From: Ursus arctos
Taxonomy: Eukaryota; Chordata; Mammalia; Carnivora; Ursidae
Assembly: GCF_023065955.2 (NCBI RefSeq)
Contig: NW_026622963.1
Span: 9,679,001 to 9,743,000, forward strand
Direction: 5' to 3'
DNA: 64,000 nucleotides
A program made the position numbers and the translations under genes. The stretch's first letter is position 1, and each line of letters opens with the position of its first letter. Positions 44,290-55,646 of this stretch are shown one piece after another. The notes beneath the pieces were generated by a model, which made no database searches, was not told where the DNA came from, and saw nothing but the letters and a program-made list of their open reading frames with translations.

Positions 44290-44480
44290 AATAACAATGA
44301 AAACAATGCCTGTGAATAGAGGTTTACAGGCTAACACGTATTACCACATTTGATCCTTGCGATAATTCTGTGAGATATAGTTTTTAAAATTACCCTGTAC
44401 CTTTGTTCTGTTCCAAATAGAATTTGCTGATCAGCATTACGCATAGTGCAAAGCCCACGGACTTACTAAGTATAGTTAGT
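44290..44480 (+). repeat. Possible MIR fragment
   Basis: 'ttaccacatttgatccttgcg' and 'taattctgtgagatatag' near 44,340-44,380 fit the conserved MIR core loosely. Low confidence. Confidence 0.35.
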
Positions 44481-44489
44481 TACTCGTCA

Positions 44490-45680
44490 CTTTTAACAAC
44501 TTTATTTTGAGAAAATTTCAGACTTGTTGAATGGTTGCATGAAGAATACAAAGATCTACCGTATACCTTTTATTCAGATTCCTAAAATGTTAACATTTTA
44601 TCACATTTGCTTTATCATTCTCCATATATTTAAATACACGCATATATACACACTTACGTATTCATTTAGGGGTAAAAAGGCATATCTGTAATTTACTTTC
44701 AAAAGGTCAACTGGCTCAGGAAATAACTATCTATATATATTTAAATATGTAATATACAAAGTTATATGTTATATATTAATATATATTATTTCTATTATAT
44801 ATACATTTCCTCAACCATTTGAGAGAGTAAATTGCAGATATGATGCCTTTTTACCCCTAAATACTTGAATATTTCCTGAAACAAGGGCATTCTTTTTTTT
44901 TTTTTTTTCTTGAGAGAGAGTGAGAGAGCATGAGAGGGGGGAGGATCAGAGGGAGAAGCAGACTCCCCTCTGAGCAGGGAGCCCAACACGGGACTGGATC
45001 CTGGGAACCCAGGATCGTGACCTGAGCCAAAGGCAGTCGCTTAACCAACGGACCCACCCAGGTGCCCTGAAACAAGGGCATTCTTTACGTAACAATAGCA
45101 CGATTACAAAATGTGAAAAATAACATTGATACACTAATACCATCTAACCTATGGACCTTATTCCGATGTCATCAGTTGTCTCCATAACATCCTTTATAGC
45201 AAAGAGGAAAAAAGTATTTTTCTGGCTCAGGATGCAATCCAGGATCGCATGTTGTATTTCATCAGCAGCTCTCTCTAGTTTCCCTCAATCTGGAACAATT
45301 CCTCAGTCTCTTTTTGTCTGCCATTACCTTGTCACTGGAAGAATACAGGCCAGATGTTGTGTCCAAAATCATTCCATTTAGGTCTATATGGGTTTTTTTC
45401 CTCACGATTAAGTTCAGACTATGCATTTTTGGCAGGAATATCAGAAAAAATGATGCTGGATTCTCGTTCATTAAATCAGGAGGCAAATGATGTCTCTTTG
45501 TCTCCCTACTGGTGTTGTTAATTAACATTCCTAGGTTAAGGTGCGTTGGTCAGGTTTTTTGTTGTCTATTTCGAATTAATAAGTTCCATGGGGGGGGTAT
45601 TTGTATACTGTATCCTATTCCTCGTAAAACTTTCATGCACTAATTTTAGTATCCATTGATGCTAAAGTTACTAATTGTTT
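44490..45680 (-). mobile_element. L1M 3'UTR-type sequence with SINE insert
   Basis: Reverse L1M text: 'aacaactttattttgagaaa', 'cctaaaatgttaacattttat', 'aggatgcaatccaggatcgc', 'attcctcagtctctttttg', 'gactatgcatttttggcagg', 'actaattttagtatccattg'. Same type as 812-1190. Split at 44,895-45,065. Confidence 0.7.
44895..45065 (-). mobile_element. Can-SINE with 20-bp TSD
   Basis: Reversed copy with a T-run start and 'acggacccacccaggtgcc' end. A perfect 20-base repeat beginning 'cctgaaacaaggg' sits at 44,875-44,894 and 45,066-45,085. Confidence 0.95.
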
Positions 45681-46009
45681 GCTTTTTTTTTTAAGATTTT
45701 ATCTTTTTTTTTTTTTTAAGATTTTATTTATTTATTCGACAGAGAGAGAGACAGCCAGAGAGAGAGGGAACACAAGCAGGGGGAGTGGGAGAGGAAGAAG
45801 CAGGCTCATAGCGGAAGAGCCTGACGTGGGGCTCGATCCCAGAACTCCGGGATCACGCCCTGAGCCAAAGGCAGACGCTTAACCGCTGTGCCACCCAGGC
45901 GCCCCAAGATTTTATCTTTAAGTGATCTCCACACTCAACGCGGGGCTCAAACCCACAACCCCAAGATCAAGAGTCACATGCTCCACCGACTGAGTCAGCC
46001 AGGCATCCC
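45681..46009 (-). mobile_element. Short Can-SINE (outer), split by a young SINE
   Basis: Outer pieces are 45,681-45,692 and 45,905-46,009 ('aagtgatctccacactcaacg', 'ccgactgagtcagccaggc'). 'tactaattgttt' and 'cactaattcttt' flank the whole. Confidence 0.88.
45693..45904 (-). mobile_element. Can-SINE, ursid-type, nested in a short SINE
   Basis: 'agagacagccagagagagagg' and 'catagcggaagagcc'. It landed in the tail of the older same-strand SINE; 'aagattttatctt' is present on both sides. Confidence 0.94.
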
Positions 46010-46865
46010 AAATCACTAATTCTTTTAGCTGAAAAAGTACACATGACTCAATGGTTCAAAAAATCCAAACGACATAAGGAATATAGGAAACAGTACAGTG
46101 AAAAGTAAGTCTTCTGATAACAGATCCTGACTCCCTGCTCCTGTTACTTGTTTTTTCTGTGTCCTTGCAGCAGAGACAACGTTACAGGATGCTGAAACCT
46201 ACTTCACTTTCTTCTTTCTGGGCCTGGAAGATGACAGCACTTCCTACCCTGCCTTACAGCAAGGCCGTGCCCAGGAGGCCAGCTCTGGCTCAAGGGCTAT
46301 GCAGAGAAGTGATATGTGCACTTGTGGGCCAGAACATTTAGTTCCAGCGTACGACTCCCCAGCTCACCGTCCCGTTGCTGTGGCAGCTGTGGAAGCCATG
46401 GATTTAGATGGTGGAGTTGCCAGACGGAAACAGCCCGGAGCCCTGAGTCACCACATGGACAAGACCGGCCCTCTAGGGTTGCCCATCTCACGTCGGACAC
46501 GAGTCTGCTCAAGAAATATAAGCCTCTGCTGTGGTGAGTAACTGATATTTCAAGTTTCATGTCACTACAACATGATTTAGTGCATCCTAGTAAAAATTTC
46601 CTGAAAATGTCCCTCATGTATAAAAATATGTATTTATGCATAATTTTACTGTATGTAAATGTATTGTGAAACAGTCCGTATCTTCCTTTTCTTACCTAAT
46701 CACATCTTTGAGATCGTTCTACATCAGAATATATAGCTCATTCTTCTTCAGAGTTAGAAAGTGCTCTATTATGTGAATGGACATTAGGGTATTTGGAAGG
46801 TATCTCTCTTTCATTTAAATTCCTTAAATAGGTACTATAAACATATAGTTTAAAAAACAGTTCAA
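46010..46865 (-). repeat. L1M 3' fragment enclosing an LTR-like insert
   Basis: L1M text 'cagtacagtgaaaagtaagtc' near 46,091 and 'tcacatctttgagatcgttc' near 46,701, then 'gtgaatggacattagggtat'. Between them lies about 0.4 kb of different sequence (see the next entry). Confidence 0.55.
46171..46533 (+). other. LTR-like insert with open frame and splice-like borders (candidate exonised repeat)
   Basis: Preceded by a pyrimidine tract and AG ('ttttttctgtgtccttgcag', 46,151-46,170) and followed by 'ctgtg|gtgagta' (GT at 46,534). The 363-nt interval is open in one plus frame, which extends from 46,131 to the stop at 46,541, and exon phases in and out are equal. The end 'gaaatataagcctctgctgtgg' resembles the 3' end of MLT1-type LTRs. 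No known domain in the peptide. May be chance, or an LTR-derived exon; coding function is not claimed. Confidence 0.3.
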
Positions 46866-46875
46866 AGAGTATGTG

Positions 46876-47068
46876 CAGGGGCACCTGGGTGGCTCAGTCA
46901 GTTAAACGTCTGCCTTCGGCTCGGGTCATGATCCCAGGGTCCTGGGATCAAGCCCCATGTGGCTTCTCCCTCTCCCTCTGCCCCTCCCATCCCCGCCTAT
47001 GCGCTCACGCTCTCTCTGTCTCGCTCTCAAATAAATAAATAAAAATCTTTTAAAAAAAAACCACAAAA
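46876..47068 (+). mobile_element. Can-SINE
   Basis: 'aggggcacctgggtggctcag' head, shortened body and 'aaataaataaataaaaatc' tail. 'agtatgtg' lies on both sides. Confidence 0.92.
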
Positions 47069-48198
47069 AACCAGTATGTGTGAAAAATTCTCCCTCCCGT
47101 GGCTTCCCTGAGTGAACACATTTCCCACCAAAGGTAAGCAATATTTCCTGCTCTGTATGTGTACTTCCCGAGATATGTTATACGTAGGATGTTGAAATGA
47201 ACCTCGCTTAGTCTCGGGTTTGTCTCAGATCCCAAAACAATGAAGTCACCTTCCAAGTTAAACGCAAACCCACCACCACAGGGTTTACAGTGGAAGATTA
47301 TAGAAAAGCAGCTTTTCACTTGGTTCACCACCCACCTCCAGCCTCTAAAAGATGTTAGAGAGGTTGAAAAAGATAGGAGATTCAAGGTTTTTCTAGAAAG
47401 CTATCAGTGTCCGGAGTCATTGCCATCCCCCTCACCTCATCGTAAGGGGGATGAGCCCCTCACCTCACACGGCTGGAAGGAGTTTTCTGGGATCACCCAG
47501 CAGTACATGGTATGTGTCCTTCCAACCTGAGAGACGCAGTGGCAGTGTCTATAAGGCTGGCATACGTCAAGGTGAAGGGCTGGCTCAGGCACCCCATGGA
47601 GTAGAGCTGAGGCTATCGTTTGGGATGTAACAGCACTTTCCACGGTGGGTCAAATGAACGTGTTTTGCTGTGGTATGCACGTGCGGGGGGGCTGGAGAAG
47701 CACGGTCTTGGATCCTGTTCAAGAACGCTGCCCAAGGGACTGCATTTCCGTGGGAGGAGGGCGGAGGCACATCCCCAGATGCCCAGAGTCTTGAGAAAGA
47801 ATTATGAACAAACAACCGTAAAAGCAGGGCATTCATCTACAAGAAAGAAACCACAAAGATATGATCCCCATTGACGGAATGAGGGAGCTTTATAGAACTA
47901 AGGAATCCAGTCTCTTCCCCAACAAGAGTAGCCTTAAATCTCTGCGAACCCCAGAGAATGCAGATGCCACTCGGGACAGCACTAGTCAAAGACAAACTTG
48001 ACCGTCTGGCCTATTACTTCCTCCATATGCTCCAACTTTAACAGGCCTTACGGCTATGCCAGTCATTCCCCGAAAAGCATGCCTGGCTGTAGGTGCAGAC
48101 GGGGGCTGCAATCCAGCCTGCTTTCCACGCTCCAAACCGTGTGCCCTGGCAGGGGGTTGTGTCTTCTCAGAGAAGAATTGCCTTTTTCTTTTTCTTTC
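47069..48198. other. L1M scrap then unassigned DNA
   Basis: 47,080-47,180 ('ccaccaaaggtaagcaatat') is L1M-like. 47,180-48,198 is unique-looking; open frames up to 96 codons overlap on both strands with no domain. Confidence 0.3.
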
Positions 48199-48405
48199 TT
48201 TTTTTTTTTTTTGAAGATTTTATTTATTCATTTGACAGAGAGAGAGAGACAGCCAATGAGAGAGGGGACACAAGCAGCGGGAGTGGGAGAGAAAGAAGCA
48301 GGCTCCCAGCGGAAGAGCCCGACGTGGTGCCCGATCCTAGAACTCCAGGATCATGACCTGAGCTGAAGGCAGATGCTTAATTGATCTGAGCCACCAAGGT
48401 GCCCC
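48199..48405 (-). mobile_element. Can-SINE
   Basis: Reversed copy: 'gaagattttatttattcattt', 'agagacagccaatgagagagg', 'gatctgagccaccaaggtgcc'. 'agagaag' lies upstream and 'cgagaag' downstream. Confidence 0.93.
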
Positions 48406-48954
48406 GAGAAGCCTCAGTTTTAAATCAATTTTAGAGTGATGACTATTCTGGGCTGGACATTTTTGTTGCTTAACTGATGCTGTTCGGGAGACTAGCGTGA
48501 CAGGAGGACTTATGACATATAAGAGTGATCAGCAAAGTTGAGGGACTTGACCAAGATTTCATCTAAGGGGGCAAGAGGAAACTAGGGCCCCAGAGAATAA
48601 ATTAAAGGGCCAGTGGAAGAGTTGCATGCTGTAGTGGAGACCTCCAGCTCCCTCCTAATGCACATTCCCTCCTTCAGGCACAAAGCCAGGCAATGTTTCC
48701 CAGTGTCCCTTGCAATTAGGTAGAATCTTTAGACTTCATTCTCACCAACTCCATGTGAGACAGGTTAGGGTTAATCTGATGGGTGCCACTTCCAGGACTG
48801 GCCTAGTAACAACCACTCCCCACATCCCTCGCCCCATGAAACTCTTTTCTTTCCTTTTCTGCTAAGTAGATATAGCTGGTGACAAGGACGCAAAGGATGA
48901 TAGACAGAAGGAACCTGGGTCCATATAAAATACTTACTAAGCACAACGGGAAAA
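48406..48954. other. No gene; probable old LTR fragment at 48,600-48,954
   Basis: 48,600-48,954 ('ggtgccacttccaggactgg', 'agacagaaggaacctgggtc') resembles the internal portion of an old MaLR-type or related LTR. 48,406-48,600 is unassigned. Confidence 0.35.
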
Positions 48955-49179
48955 AGAAGAACTTGACAGTGCAGAAAACTGGCAGACAACCACCTTAACC
49001 AAGTGATCAAAGTTAATATCACCATACCATATGCCTTCTGATATGATGTACTGAAAATAAATGATACCACTTCTGCAGTGTTCCTGCCAGAAATGCATAG
49101 CCTCAGATCTAATCAGGCAAACCCAAACTGAGGACATCGTACAAAATAATGGGCCTGTACTCTTCCAAAAGTCAAAGCC

Positions 49180-49386
49180 AGGGTGCCTGGGTGGCTCCGT
49201 CAGTTGAGCAACCCAACTCATGATCTCAGGATCATGAGATCGAGCCCCCACATCAAGCTCCATGCTCCAGGCAGAGTCGGCTTTGGGATTCTCTCTCTCC
49301 GCTCCCACCTCCCCCCCCCACACGCACACACATGCACACACGCTCTCCCTCTCTCTCAAATAAATAAATAAAAATCTTCTTAAAAA
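49180..49386 (+). mobile_element. Can-SINE
   Basis: 'agggtgcctgggtggctccg' head, a C-run and CA-rich body near 49,310-49,342, tail AAATAAATAAATAAAAATC. 'aaaagtcaaagc' and 'aaaagtcaaagt' flank it. Confidence 0.92.
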
Positions 49387-49469
49387 AAGTCAAAGTCATA
49401 AAAAAAAGACAGCAGATTATTTATTTAAAGGAAAATAAAGAAACTGGACTTTCTTTCTTTTCTTTTCTT

Positions 49470-49603
49470 TTTTTTTTTTAATTTAAGGAGGCTCCACGCC
49501 CAATGTGGAGCCCAGTGCAAGGCCTGAACGCAGGACTCTGAGGTCAAGACCTGAGCTCAGATCAAGAGTCAGATGCTCAAACAACTGAGCCACCCAGGTG
49601 CCC
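49470..49603 (-). mobile_element. Can-SINE (shortened)
   Basis: Reversed: 'taatttaaggaggctccacgc' to 'caactgagccacccaggtgc'. The CT-rich body is missing. Confidence 0.85.
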
Positions 49604-49716
49604 CCAAGAGATTCGACAATTTTAAATGCAGTGTGTGATCCTGGACCAGAAAAACAAGTTTTTGTTATATTTTGATATAAAGGATATTTTGGGGACATTT
49701 AGAAAAATATGAGTAC

Positions 49717-49933
49717 GGGGGCGCCTGGGTGGCACAGTCATTAAGCGTCTGCCTTCGGCTCAGGGCGTGATCCCAGCGTTCTGGGATCGAGCCCCACATC
49801 AGGCTCCTCCGCTAGGAGCCTGCTTCTTCCTCTCCCACTCCCCCTGCTTGTGTTCCCTCTCTCGCTGGCTGTCTCTCTGTGTCAAAATAAATAAATAAAA
49901 ATCTTAAAAAAAAAAAAAAAGAAAGAAAGAAAA
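49717..49933 (+). mobile_element. Can-SINE, ursid-type, 14-bp perfect TSD
   Basis: 'ggggcgcctgggtggcacag' head, 'aggctcctccgctaggagcc' body, A-run then (GAAA)n tail. 'gaaaaatatgagta' lies at 49,702-49,715 and 49,934-49,947. Confidence 0.95.
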
Positions 49934-50272
49934 GAAAAATATGAGTATGATCTGTAAGTTAGGTAATAGTATCGTGTCAACGTTGATTTTCAGATTTTGA
50001 GAATTGTAGACTGGTTATGTAGGAGAATGTACTTGTATTTATGAAACATATACTAAAATATTGAGGCATAAAGGGATATTGTGTTGTAAATTACTCTCAA
50101 ATGGTTCATAGAATATAATAACATGCATACAGAGAGAGAAAGAACAATGAACCAAATGTGGTGAAATGTCAACATTTGCAGAGTCTGGGGGCAGGGTATA
50201 TGGGAATTCTTGGTACTCATTTTGCAACTTTTCTGTAAGTCTGACAGTATTACCAAATAACTTCTTAATTAT

Positions 50273-50878
50273 ATGCACTTGAACACCTAGAGTGGAAAAT
50301 GATGGCCCGTAAGACAGAGAACAAAAGCATGGAAAGAAGGACATGTGACTGAGTGGTTCCTGGGTAGAGGCTTTGCACTTCCTACAGTCATCAGCTTGCT
50401 CCAAGGTTCTTGTGTTCGGTAGCAACTTCTAAGGATCATCTGCTTTCTGGCAGCTCTCAAGGAACCTCGATTTCAAATTTCCGGTAAGTGCAATTTTCCA
50501 ATTTTTATTGTTGTATAACAGACAATGTCATCTCAGCTGAGGAACATGAATCCAAAGATCAAGCCTTTGGAGCTTGACTGCTATAAGGTCCTTTTGAAGC
50601 AAGGTTTAAGTTTCTAGGATAGTTCCAAAATACACAGTCACCTGGTCTAAGGGCATTCAGAAGCTGGTTAGGTGGCCGGCAAGGGAATGTGGCCTGTGCT
50701 TGTTACTGATTAGACTGAGTAGATGGGGTTAATCCTTTGCAACATGCAGCCAGCTCTGCCTATAAGGGGTTAAATCCAGTATAGGTGGAGAGATTCCTAG
50801 GTATATGGGCTTGCCTGCTAGTGACCAATTCAAAGAGGGACAATTTGTGAGTTCCTGAATGGGAAGAACACGGGAGTC
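50273..50878. other. No gene recognised
   Basis: AT-moderate unique-looking DNA; open frames are short. Nothing reliable. Confidence 0.25.
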
Positions 50879-51063
50879 TTTTTTTTTTTTTTTAAGATTT
50901 TGTTTATTTATTTGACAGAGAGAGAGAGAGCACAAGCAGGGGTAGTGGCAGAGGGAGAGGGAGAAGCAGACTCCCCACTGATCAAGAAGCTCGATGTGGG
51001 ACTCGATCCCAGGACCCTGGGATCGTGACCTAAGCCCAAGGCAGACGCTTAACCGACTGAGCC
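50879..51063 (-). mobile_element. Can-SINE lacking the last bases of its head
   Basis: Reversed copy ending at 'cgactgagcca' without the usual CCAGGCGCC, so 5'-truncated by about 10 bases. 'aagaacacgggagtctt' and 'aagaacacagatctt' flank it. Confidence 0.9.
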
Positions 51064-51708
51064 AAGAACACAGATCTTAAGCACCAAGAACAGTACTTAA
51101 GGCCGTGGGAACTCAAGTGGTGTCCGCTAATTTAGCTAATTAAAGTATCAATATTTCTTCTGTTTTCTCCACTTTTCCAGGTGACTGAGAGTGATAAGAG
51201 CAGTGAGATTTCTACATGAGAGGCAATACTTTACATAGCTCAATAATTGCCCCAGTAAAATATGTTTATCATGAGATGCCAAGTTGGAATATCCTATGGA
51301 GGGAGTGCAAAGTCCAATTGTTTCTTAGCCACTGTTGAGTGCTGTGGCTTTTTGAGAAGCGGACGCTTCAACTCATCAGAAAAGAAACACACTATTACCG
51401 TAAATACTCATGACTCATATAGGGAGGTAATTGTGTGAGGTCTCTTTGGATATATTCCAAGGGTCTCCTAGGACATGATCCCAATATATGTCCCACTTTC
51501 ATAAGGTTTCCTAGCATACCTTGTTCGCAGGTGAGGCATGCATTGACCATGTTTTCTGCTGTCTCAGAAAAGTTGCCCCATCAGTGTTTAATATCATGGT
51601 CAACTTGTGCCTTCTGCGGTCTCCAGTGTCCATTAGAAGTTTTCTGGTGCTATTAGAGGCTGACTTCCTGGATCTTGCAACCAATCGTGTGCATATATGA
51701 TGGCATTT
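51064..51708. other. No gene recognised; possibly ERV-derived
   Basis: Unique-looking; 73-codon open frame at 51,435-51,656 without domain. Style resembles the degraded ERV internal DNA at 34-36 kb but no motif supports it. Confidence 0.25.
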
Positions 51709-51918
51709 TTTTAAAGATTATTTATTTATTTATTTGACAGAGAGAGAGAGAGAGACAGCCAGCGAAAGAGGGAACACAAACAGGGGGAGTGGGAGAGGAA
51801 GAAGCAGGCTCCCAGTAGAGGAGCCTGATGCAGGGATGCGAGGCTCAATCCCAGGACCTGGGGATCACACCCTGGGCCGAAGGCAGATGCTTAACAACTG
51901 AGCCACCCAGGCACCCCT
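51709..51918 (-). mobile_element. Can-SINE, ursid-type
   Basis: 'agacagccagcgaaagaggg' body and 'ctgagccacccaggcacccc' head. 'atgatggcatt' flanks on both sides. Confidence 0.94.
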
Positions 51919-51965
51919 GTATGATGGCATTCTGGAACCTCTCCGTAGGCTCATCATTCTTTTTT

Positions 51966-52164
51966 TTCTTTTTTTTTTTTTTTAAGATTTTATTTATTTA
52001 TTCGACAGAGACAGCCAGCGAGAGAGGGAACACAAGCAGGGGGAGTGGGAGAGGAAGAAGCAGGCTCCCAGCGGAGGAGCCCAATGTGGGGCTCAATCCC
52101 ACAACGCCAGGATCACGCCCTGAGCCGAAGGCAGACGCTTAACCGCTGTGCCACCCAGGCGCCC
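51966..52164 (-). mobile_element. Can-SINE, ursid-type, 16-bp perfect TSD
   Basis: 'agacagccagcgagagaggg' and 'cagcggaggagccc'. 'ctcatcattctttttt' lies at 51,950-51,965 and 52,165-52,180. Only 47 bases from the previous SINE. Confidence 0.96.
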
Positions 52165-52180
52165 CTCATCATTCTTTTTT

Positions 52181-53410
52181 AAAAGGAGTCCCTGTGTTTA
52201 AAGATTTCAGATAGAGCAGCTTATTAGGATAATGATCTGCAAAGCGTTTCCTCTAATTTTTTTTAGTGTGGGCCTCTACTTGATGACAGTAATTTCCAAG
52301 ACATCAAGAAACTTGCTTATTTGGTGTCTGTTTTTAATAGGGACACTTGAGGAGATAAAAAGAAAAAAACGGTCTCTCTCCATGATCGTCTGAAGTCACG
52401 GACCATGAGTCAGAATGTCAGAGGGTATTGGTAGCTCCTTGCTGTATTTAACAAGACACAGTAAGAGGTAAGCGCAGGCAAGAACGTCCTGGTTTGCAAG
52501 CACACATGCAAAGGAATCGAGGGAGCCCAGAAGTGGGGCCTTGTGCCCCAACAGCTGGGAAGAGGACTGAAAAGGTTATCCACGAAGATGTTTCAGTTAA
52601 ACAGAGGACTCCAGCACTAGTGCAAAGAACAGTCTCGAGGCTTTCCTTCCACCTAAGCTTTGTTTCATATGGCTTCCCTGTAACTGCCATTAAGTTGGGA
52701 GAGAGAGGCATGGAGTAAAGAAATAAATGAAAGTTGATACATCTATCCTGAAAAAAATCTTTTAGGCATGATTTCTGGCACAAGAAGCTGCTTAGAAGCG
52801 AAACGACCTGAAGTTTCCGAGGGAACTGTATTGCCACAAACCCACAAGCCTGGCCTGAATAAACAATTAAAGCCATAAAACAATACTTGGATCTCCCTAC
52901 CATTGAGAAGCAGGCTATTAGTCATATAGTCCCCAAGGAGGGCATGCTCCCCACATCACGTATAGCCAGGGGGAGCAATGGCTGAGGGCTGAACCAGGGC
53001 ATAAGGAGAGCAAGGACAAGATAATTTTTCCTGAAGAGTAAAATTGGGTCTTATCTAGGAGCTTCCTTGACTACCAGGAAAGGGAGTCTTTGCAATGTCC
53101 GTCTAGCAGGATTCCATGATTGCTTTGGACATGTGTGTTCACGTTTCCCATTCTCCCTCTTCCCAATAGTTTTTATTGCAGTTTTCCTGTCCCCTCTGTC
53201 ACTGTGTAGTGGGAAAGTGGTGAAGTGGCAAAAACTTGGCTTTTAGTTATGGGTTGCTGGACCACGAGAAAATTCATTCAGGCCAATTAAAGAGGACTGT
53301 GATACAAATTTTGATATGAATGCCATAATTGGATAGGACTTCTCGTGGTGTCCCTTAGGGGAAGGGTGAGTATATTTGGTGACCAGAAAGACCAACTGTA
53401 ATAGACACCT
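52181..53410. other. No gene recognised; 151-codon minus-strand open frame
   Basis: 52,448-52,903 is open on the minus strand for 151 codons, the longest frame outside recognised repeats and CpG islands. It shows no domain, signal or family resemblance and has an irregular hydrophobic/cysteine composition. Treated as chance or as part of an unassigned old repeat. Confidence 0.25.
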
Positions 53411-53414
53411 CTTG

Positions 53415-53645
53415 CTGTCTAAGAAAAGCCATTATTCTCTGCAGGCACACAGCTAGCCTCTTTCCCATATCCCCTTCCAATTTGGGAGTGCCCGTATGAC
53501 AAAGTTTTCTCCAATGTAACGTGAGTGGGAGCAAAGTGTACCACTTTGTGACCTATGGGGTGGTACAGCACAAGATGGAAGGAGCCTAGGGTCCTGAATA
53601 ATAGCAATGAAAGACAGCCATGTCCCAGACCTGAATATCTGCCCA
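53415..53645 (+). repeat. Probable old LTR fragment
   Basis: 'cttccaatttgggagtgccc' and 'gatggaaggagcctagggtcc' resemble internal parts of the LTR-like repeat also seen at 48,600 and 46,171. Confidence 0.35.
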
Positions 53646-53677
53646 GGACTGTTAGGTAAGCAAGAAATAGACTATTT

Positions 53678-53884
53678 GGGGGCGCCTGGGTGGCTCAGTC
53701 AGTTAAGCGTCTGCCTTTGGTTCAGGTCATGATCTCCAGGTCCTGGGATCAAGCCCCACATCAGGCTTCCTGCTCAGCAGGGAGTCTGCTTCTCTCTCTC
53801 TCTCTCTCTCTCTCCCTCTTCCCCTCCCCACCACTTGTCCTCTCTCTCTCTCAAATAAATAAATAAAATCTTTTAAACAAAAAA
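53678..53884 (+). mobile_element. Can-SINE
   Basis: 'ggggcgcctgggtggctcag' head with an expanded (CT)n tract at about 53,793-53,815 and AAATAAATAAATAAAATC tail. 'aagaaatagactattt' and 'aagaaactatttt' flank it. Confidence 0.93.
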
Positions 53885-53939
53885 AGAAACTATTTTGCTG
53901 AGTCACATTTTTGGATCTATTTCCCGCAGTAGTTTAGAG

Positions 53940-54205
53940 ACATACCCCATGAGTCATGCTTGTTCAACATAATGATTACATACGTACATCCTTTTTAAAC
54001 ACAGTTATTAATGGTAACCACCCTGTAACAAATCTTGCTTTTTTTCATTTAATGTCTTGGAAAGTGTTCCGTATCAGTACATTAAAAAGTTCCTCATTTT
54101 TCTTTCCTTCCTTTTCACTTTTTGAGAGCATTAAGCACCACAGTATTTTACCAGTTCCCTACTGACGGACATTTAGGCTGTTTCTGGTCTTTTGCCAGAC
54201 ACTCT
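53940..54205 (-). repeat. L1M 3' fragment
   Basis: 'tggtaaccaccctgtaacaa' and 'actgacggacatttaggctg' with 'tttctggtcttttgccagac' are reversed L1M 3'UTR text. 54,206-54,423 is unassigned. Confidence 0.5.
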
Positions 54206-54425
54206 CATGCTCAAATTCTTTAAACTGGTCCTCCACAAATGCAAGATACAGGTCAGCTTCACATCCAGCATGCTCTAGTTTTACTCTCTGATGCAGAACT
54301 TAGCTTCTTTTAGCCAAACTGCAAAGCTAATATGTGACATTATTGATTCTCCGTGGCACATTATGATAAATTGTATGTTGAAAAATAAACACAAATGGTT
54401 ACAAGTTAAATATTGACACTGCTGG

Positions 54426-54645
54426 GAGGAATATGGCATGGTGGTTACCAGCATGAATTAGAGTCAGACAGCCCTGGGTTCAAATCCCAGCCCTGCTCCC
54501 TATAACAAGTAACTTAACCTTGGGCAGGTTACTTAACTCCTCTGAGCATGTTATCTCACCTATAAAATGGGCGTTATTGTGAGGATTAAATGAGAAGGTA
54601 AGCGAAGCATTTAGCGCACAATAGTCATCAGTTAAGAAGTACTGT
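54426..54645 (+). repeat. MIR element
   Basis: Classic MIR order: 'atggcatggtggttaccagc', 'gacagccctgggttcaaatc', 'ttgggcaggttacttaactcc', 'tctcacctataaaatgggcg' and 'gtgaggattaaatgag'. Near full length. Confidence 0.9.
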
Positions 54646-54746
54646 AGATTTTTCCTTAATATGGCATTTTTTTCTAATGACCAAAGAAAGCGAAAGTTAG
54701 ACTTGACTCTGAGGTTAGGGCATGCATCATAAGTATTTTTATTCTT

Positions 54747-54943
54747 TTTTTTTTTTTAAGATTTTATTTATTTATTTGACAGAGAGAGAGGCAGCGAGAG
54801 AGGGAACACAAGCAGGGGGAGTGGGAGAGGGAGAAGCAGGCTTCCCGCTGAGCAGGGAGCCCGATGAGGCTCAATCCCAGAAAGCTGGGATCATGACCTG
54901 AGCCGAAGGCAGACCCTTAAGGACTGAGCCACCCAGGCGCCCC
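54747..54943 (-). mobile_element. Can-SINE with 16-bp TSD
   Basis: Reversed copy; 'gaggcagcgagagagggaac' body. 'aagtatttttattctt' (54,731-54,746) and 'aggtatttttattctt' (54,944-54,959) flank it. Confidence 0.95.
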
Positions 54944-54959
54944 AGGTATTTTTATTCTT

Positions 54960-55634
54960 AAGATGGGAATTGTTTTGCAAAAGATTAAATCATTCAAGTT
55001 TTTTTTTCTTTTTTGAAATTTTATTTTACTCTTTTCTGTAACTTGGTACTTTCTTTTTAAATTCTACCACTGGCATTTTCCCATGTCAGTAGAAATTACG
55101 GATGTTTTGTTTTTAATGGCTATACCCATTTTAGGAGTAACTATACATTTTTAATAAGGACAAAGCCCTCCAATCTTGTGACTATTCATATGAGTTTTCT
55201 ATCAAACTATTAGGGTTTGACTGTTTTGGGTCAGGGCTGATCCTGTATTACAGGTCCAGGAAATTCAGTCATTGTCGATGGTATCATTGATGTTAAAGCA
55301 AACGAAACAGAGGCTTCGTTGCTTTGGGGAGTGAGAAAAAGTGTAGAAAACGCAGGCAAATGTAAATGCCATTCTCCCGCACTTGAATTCCAGAAGTGAA
55401 ACTGGAGGGCTGAACTGTCCATATTAGGAAATGACTGGTTGCTTGATGACCACAGAGTTAAGCTCAGTATTTTGCTTTTGTGGGGTTGGGGGTAGCATGG
55501 AAGGGAACTGGTCAGGAGGATATTATTATTAGATCAGTTAGCTTCAGAACCACTCTATTTGCTTCCAGCATAATCTCAGTGCAGTTCTAAGCATTATAAA
55601 ATCAAACTTTCACTTCAGTTGGAGAGCCTGAATA
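54960..55634. other. No gene recognised
   Basis: AT-rich, with faint L1M resemblance at 55,020-55,140. Nothing supported. Confidence 0.25.
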
Positions 55635-55646
55635 CCCAGCTCAGTT

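Larger units (their letters stand above)
48955..50272 (+). mobile_element. L1M 3'UTR with three SINE insertions
   Basis: 'gcagaaaactggcagacaacc', 'tgttcctgccagaaatgcatag', 'gtgtgatcctggaccagaa', 'ggttatgtaggagaatgtac', 'caacttttctgtaagtctgac' follow L1M 3'UTR order and match 33,480-34,080. SINEs at 49,180, 49,470 and 49,717. Confidence 0.72.

Noticed and set aside
52448..52903. 151-codon minus-strand open frame
   Set aside because: No domain, no supporting splice or promoter signals; composition not typical of a conserved protein. It would be reconsidered if the frame is conserved in other carnivores.
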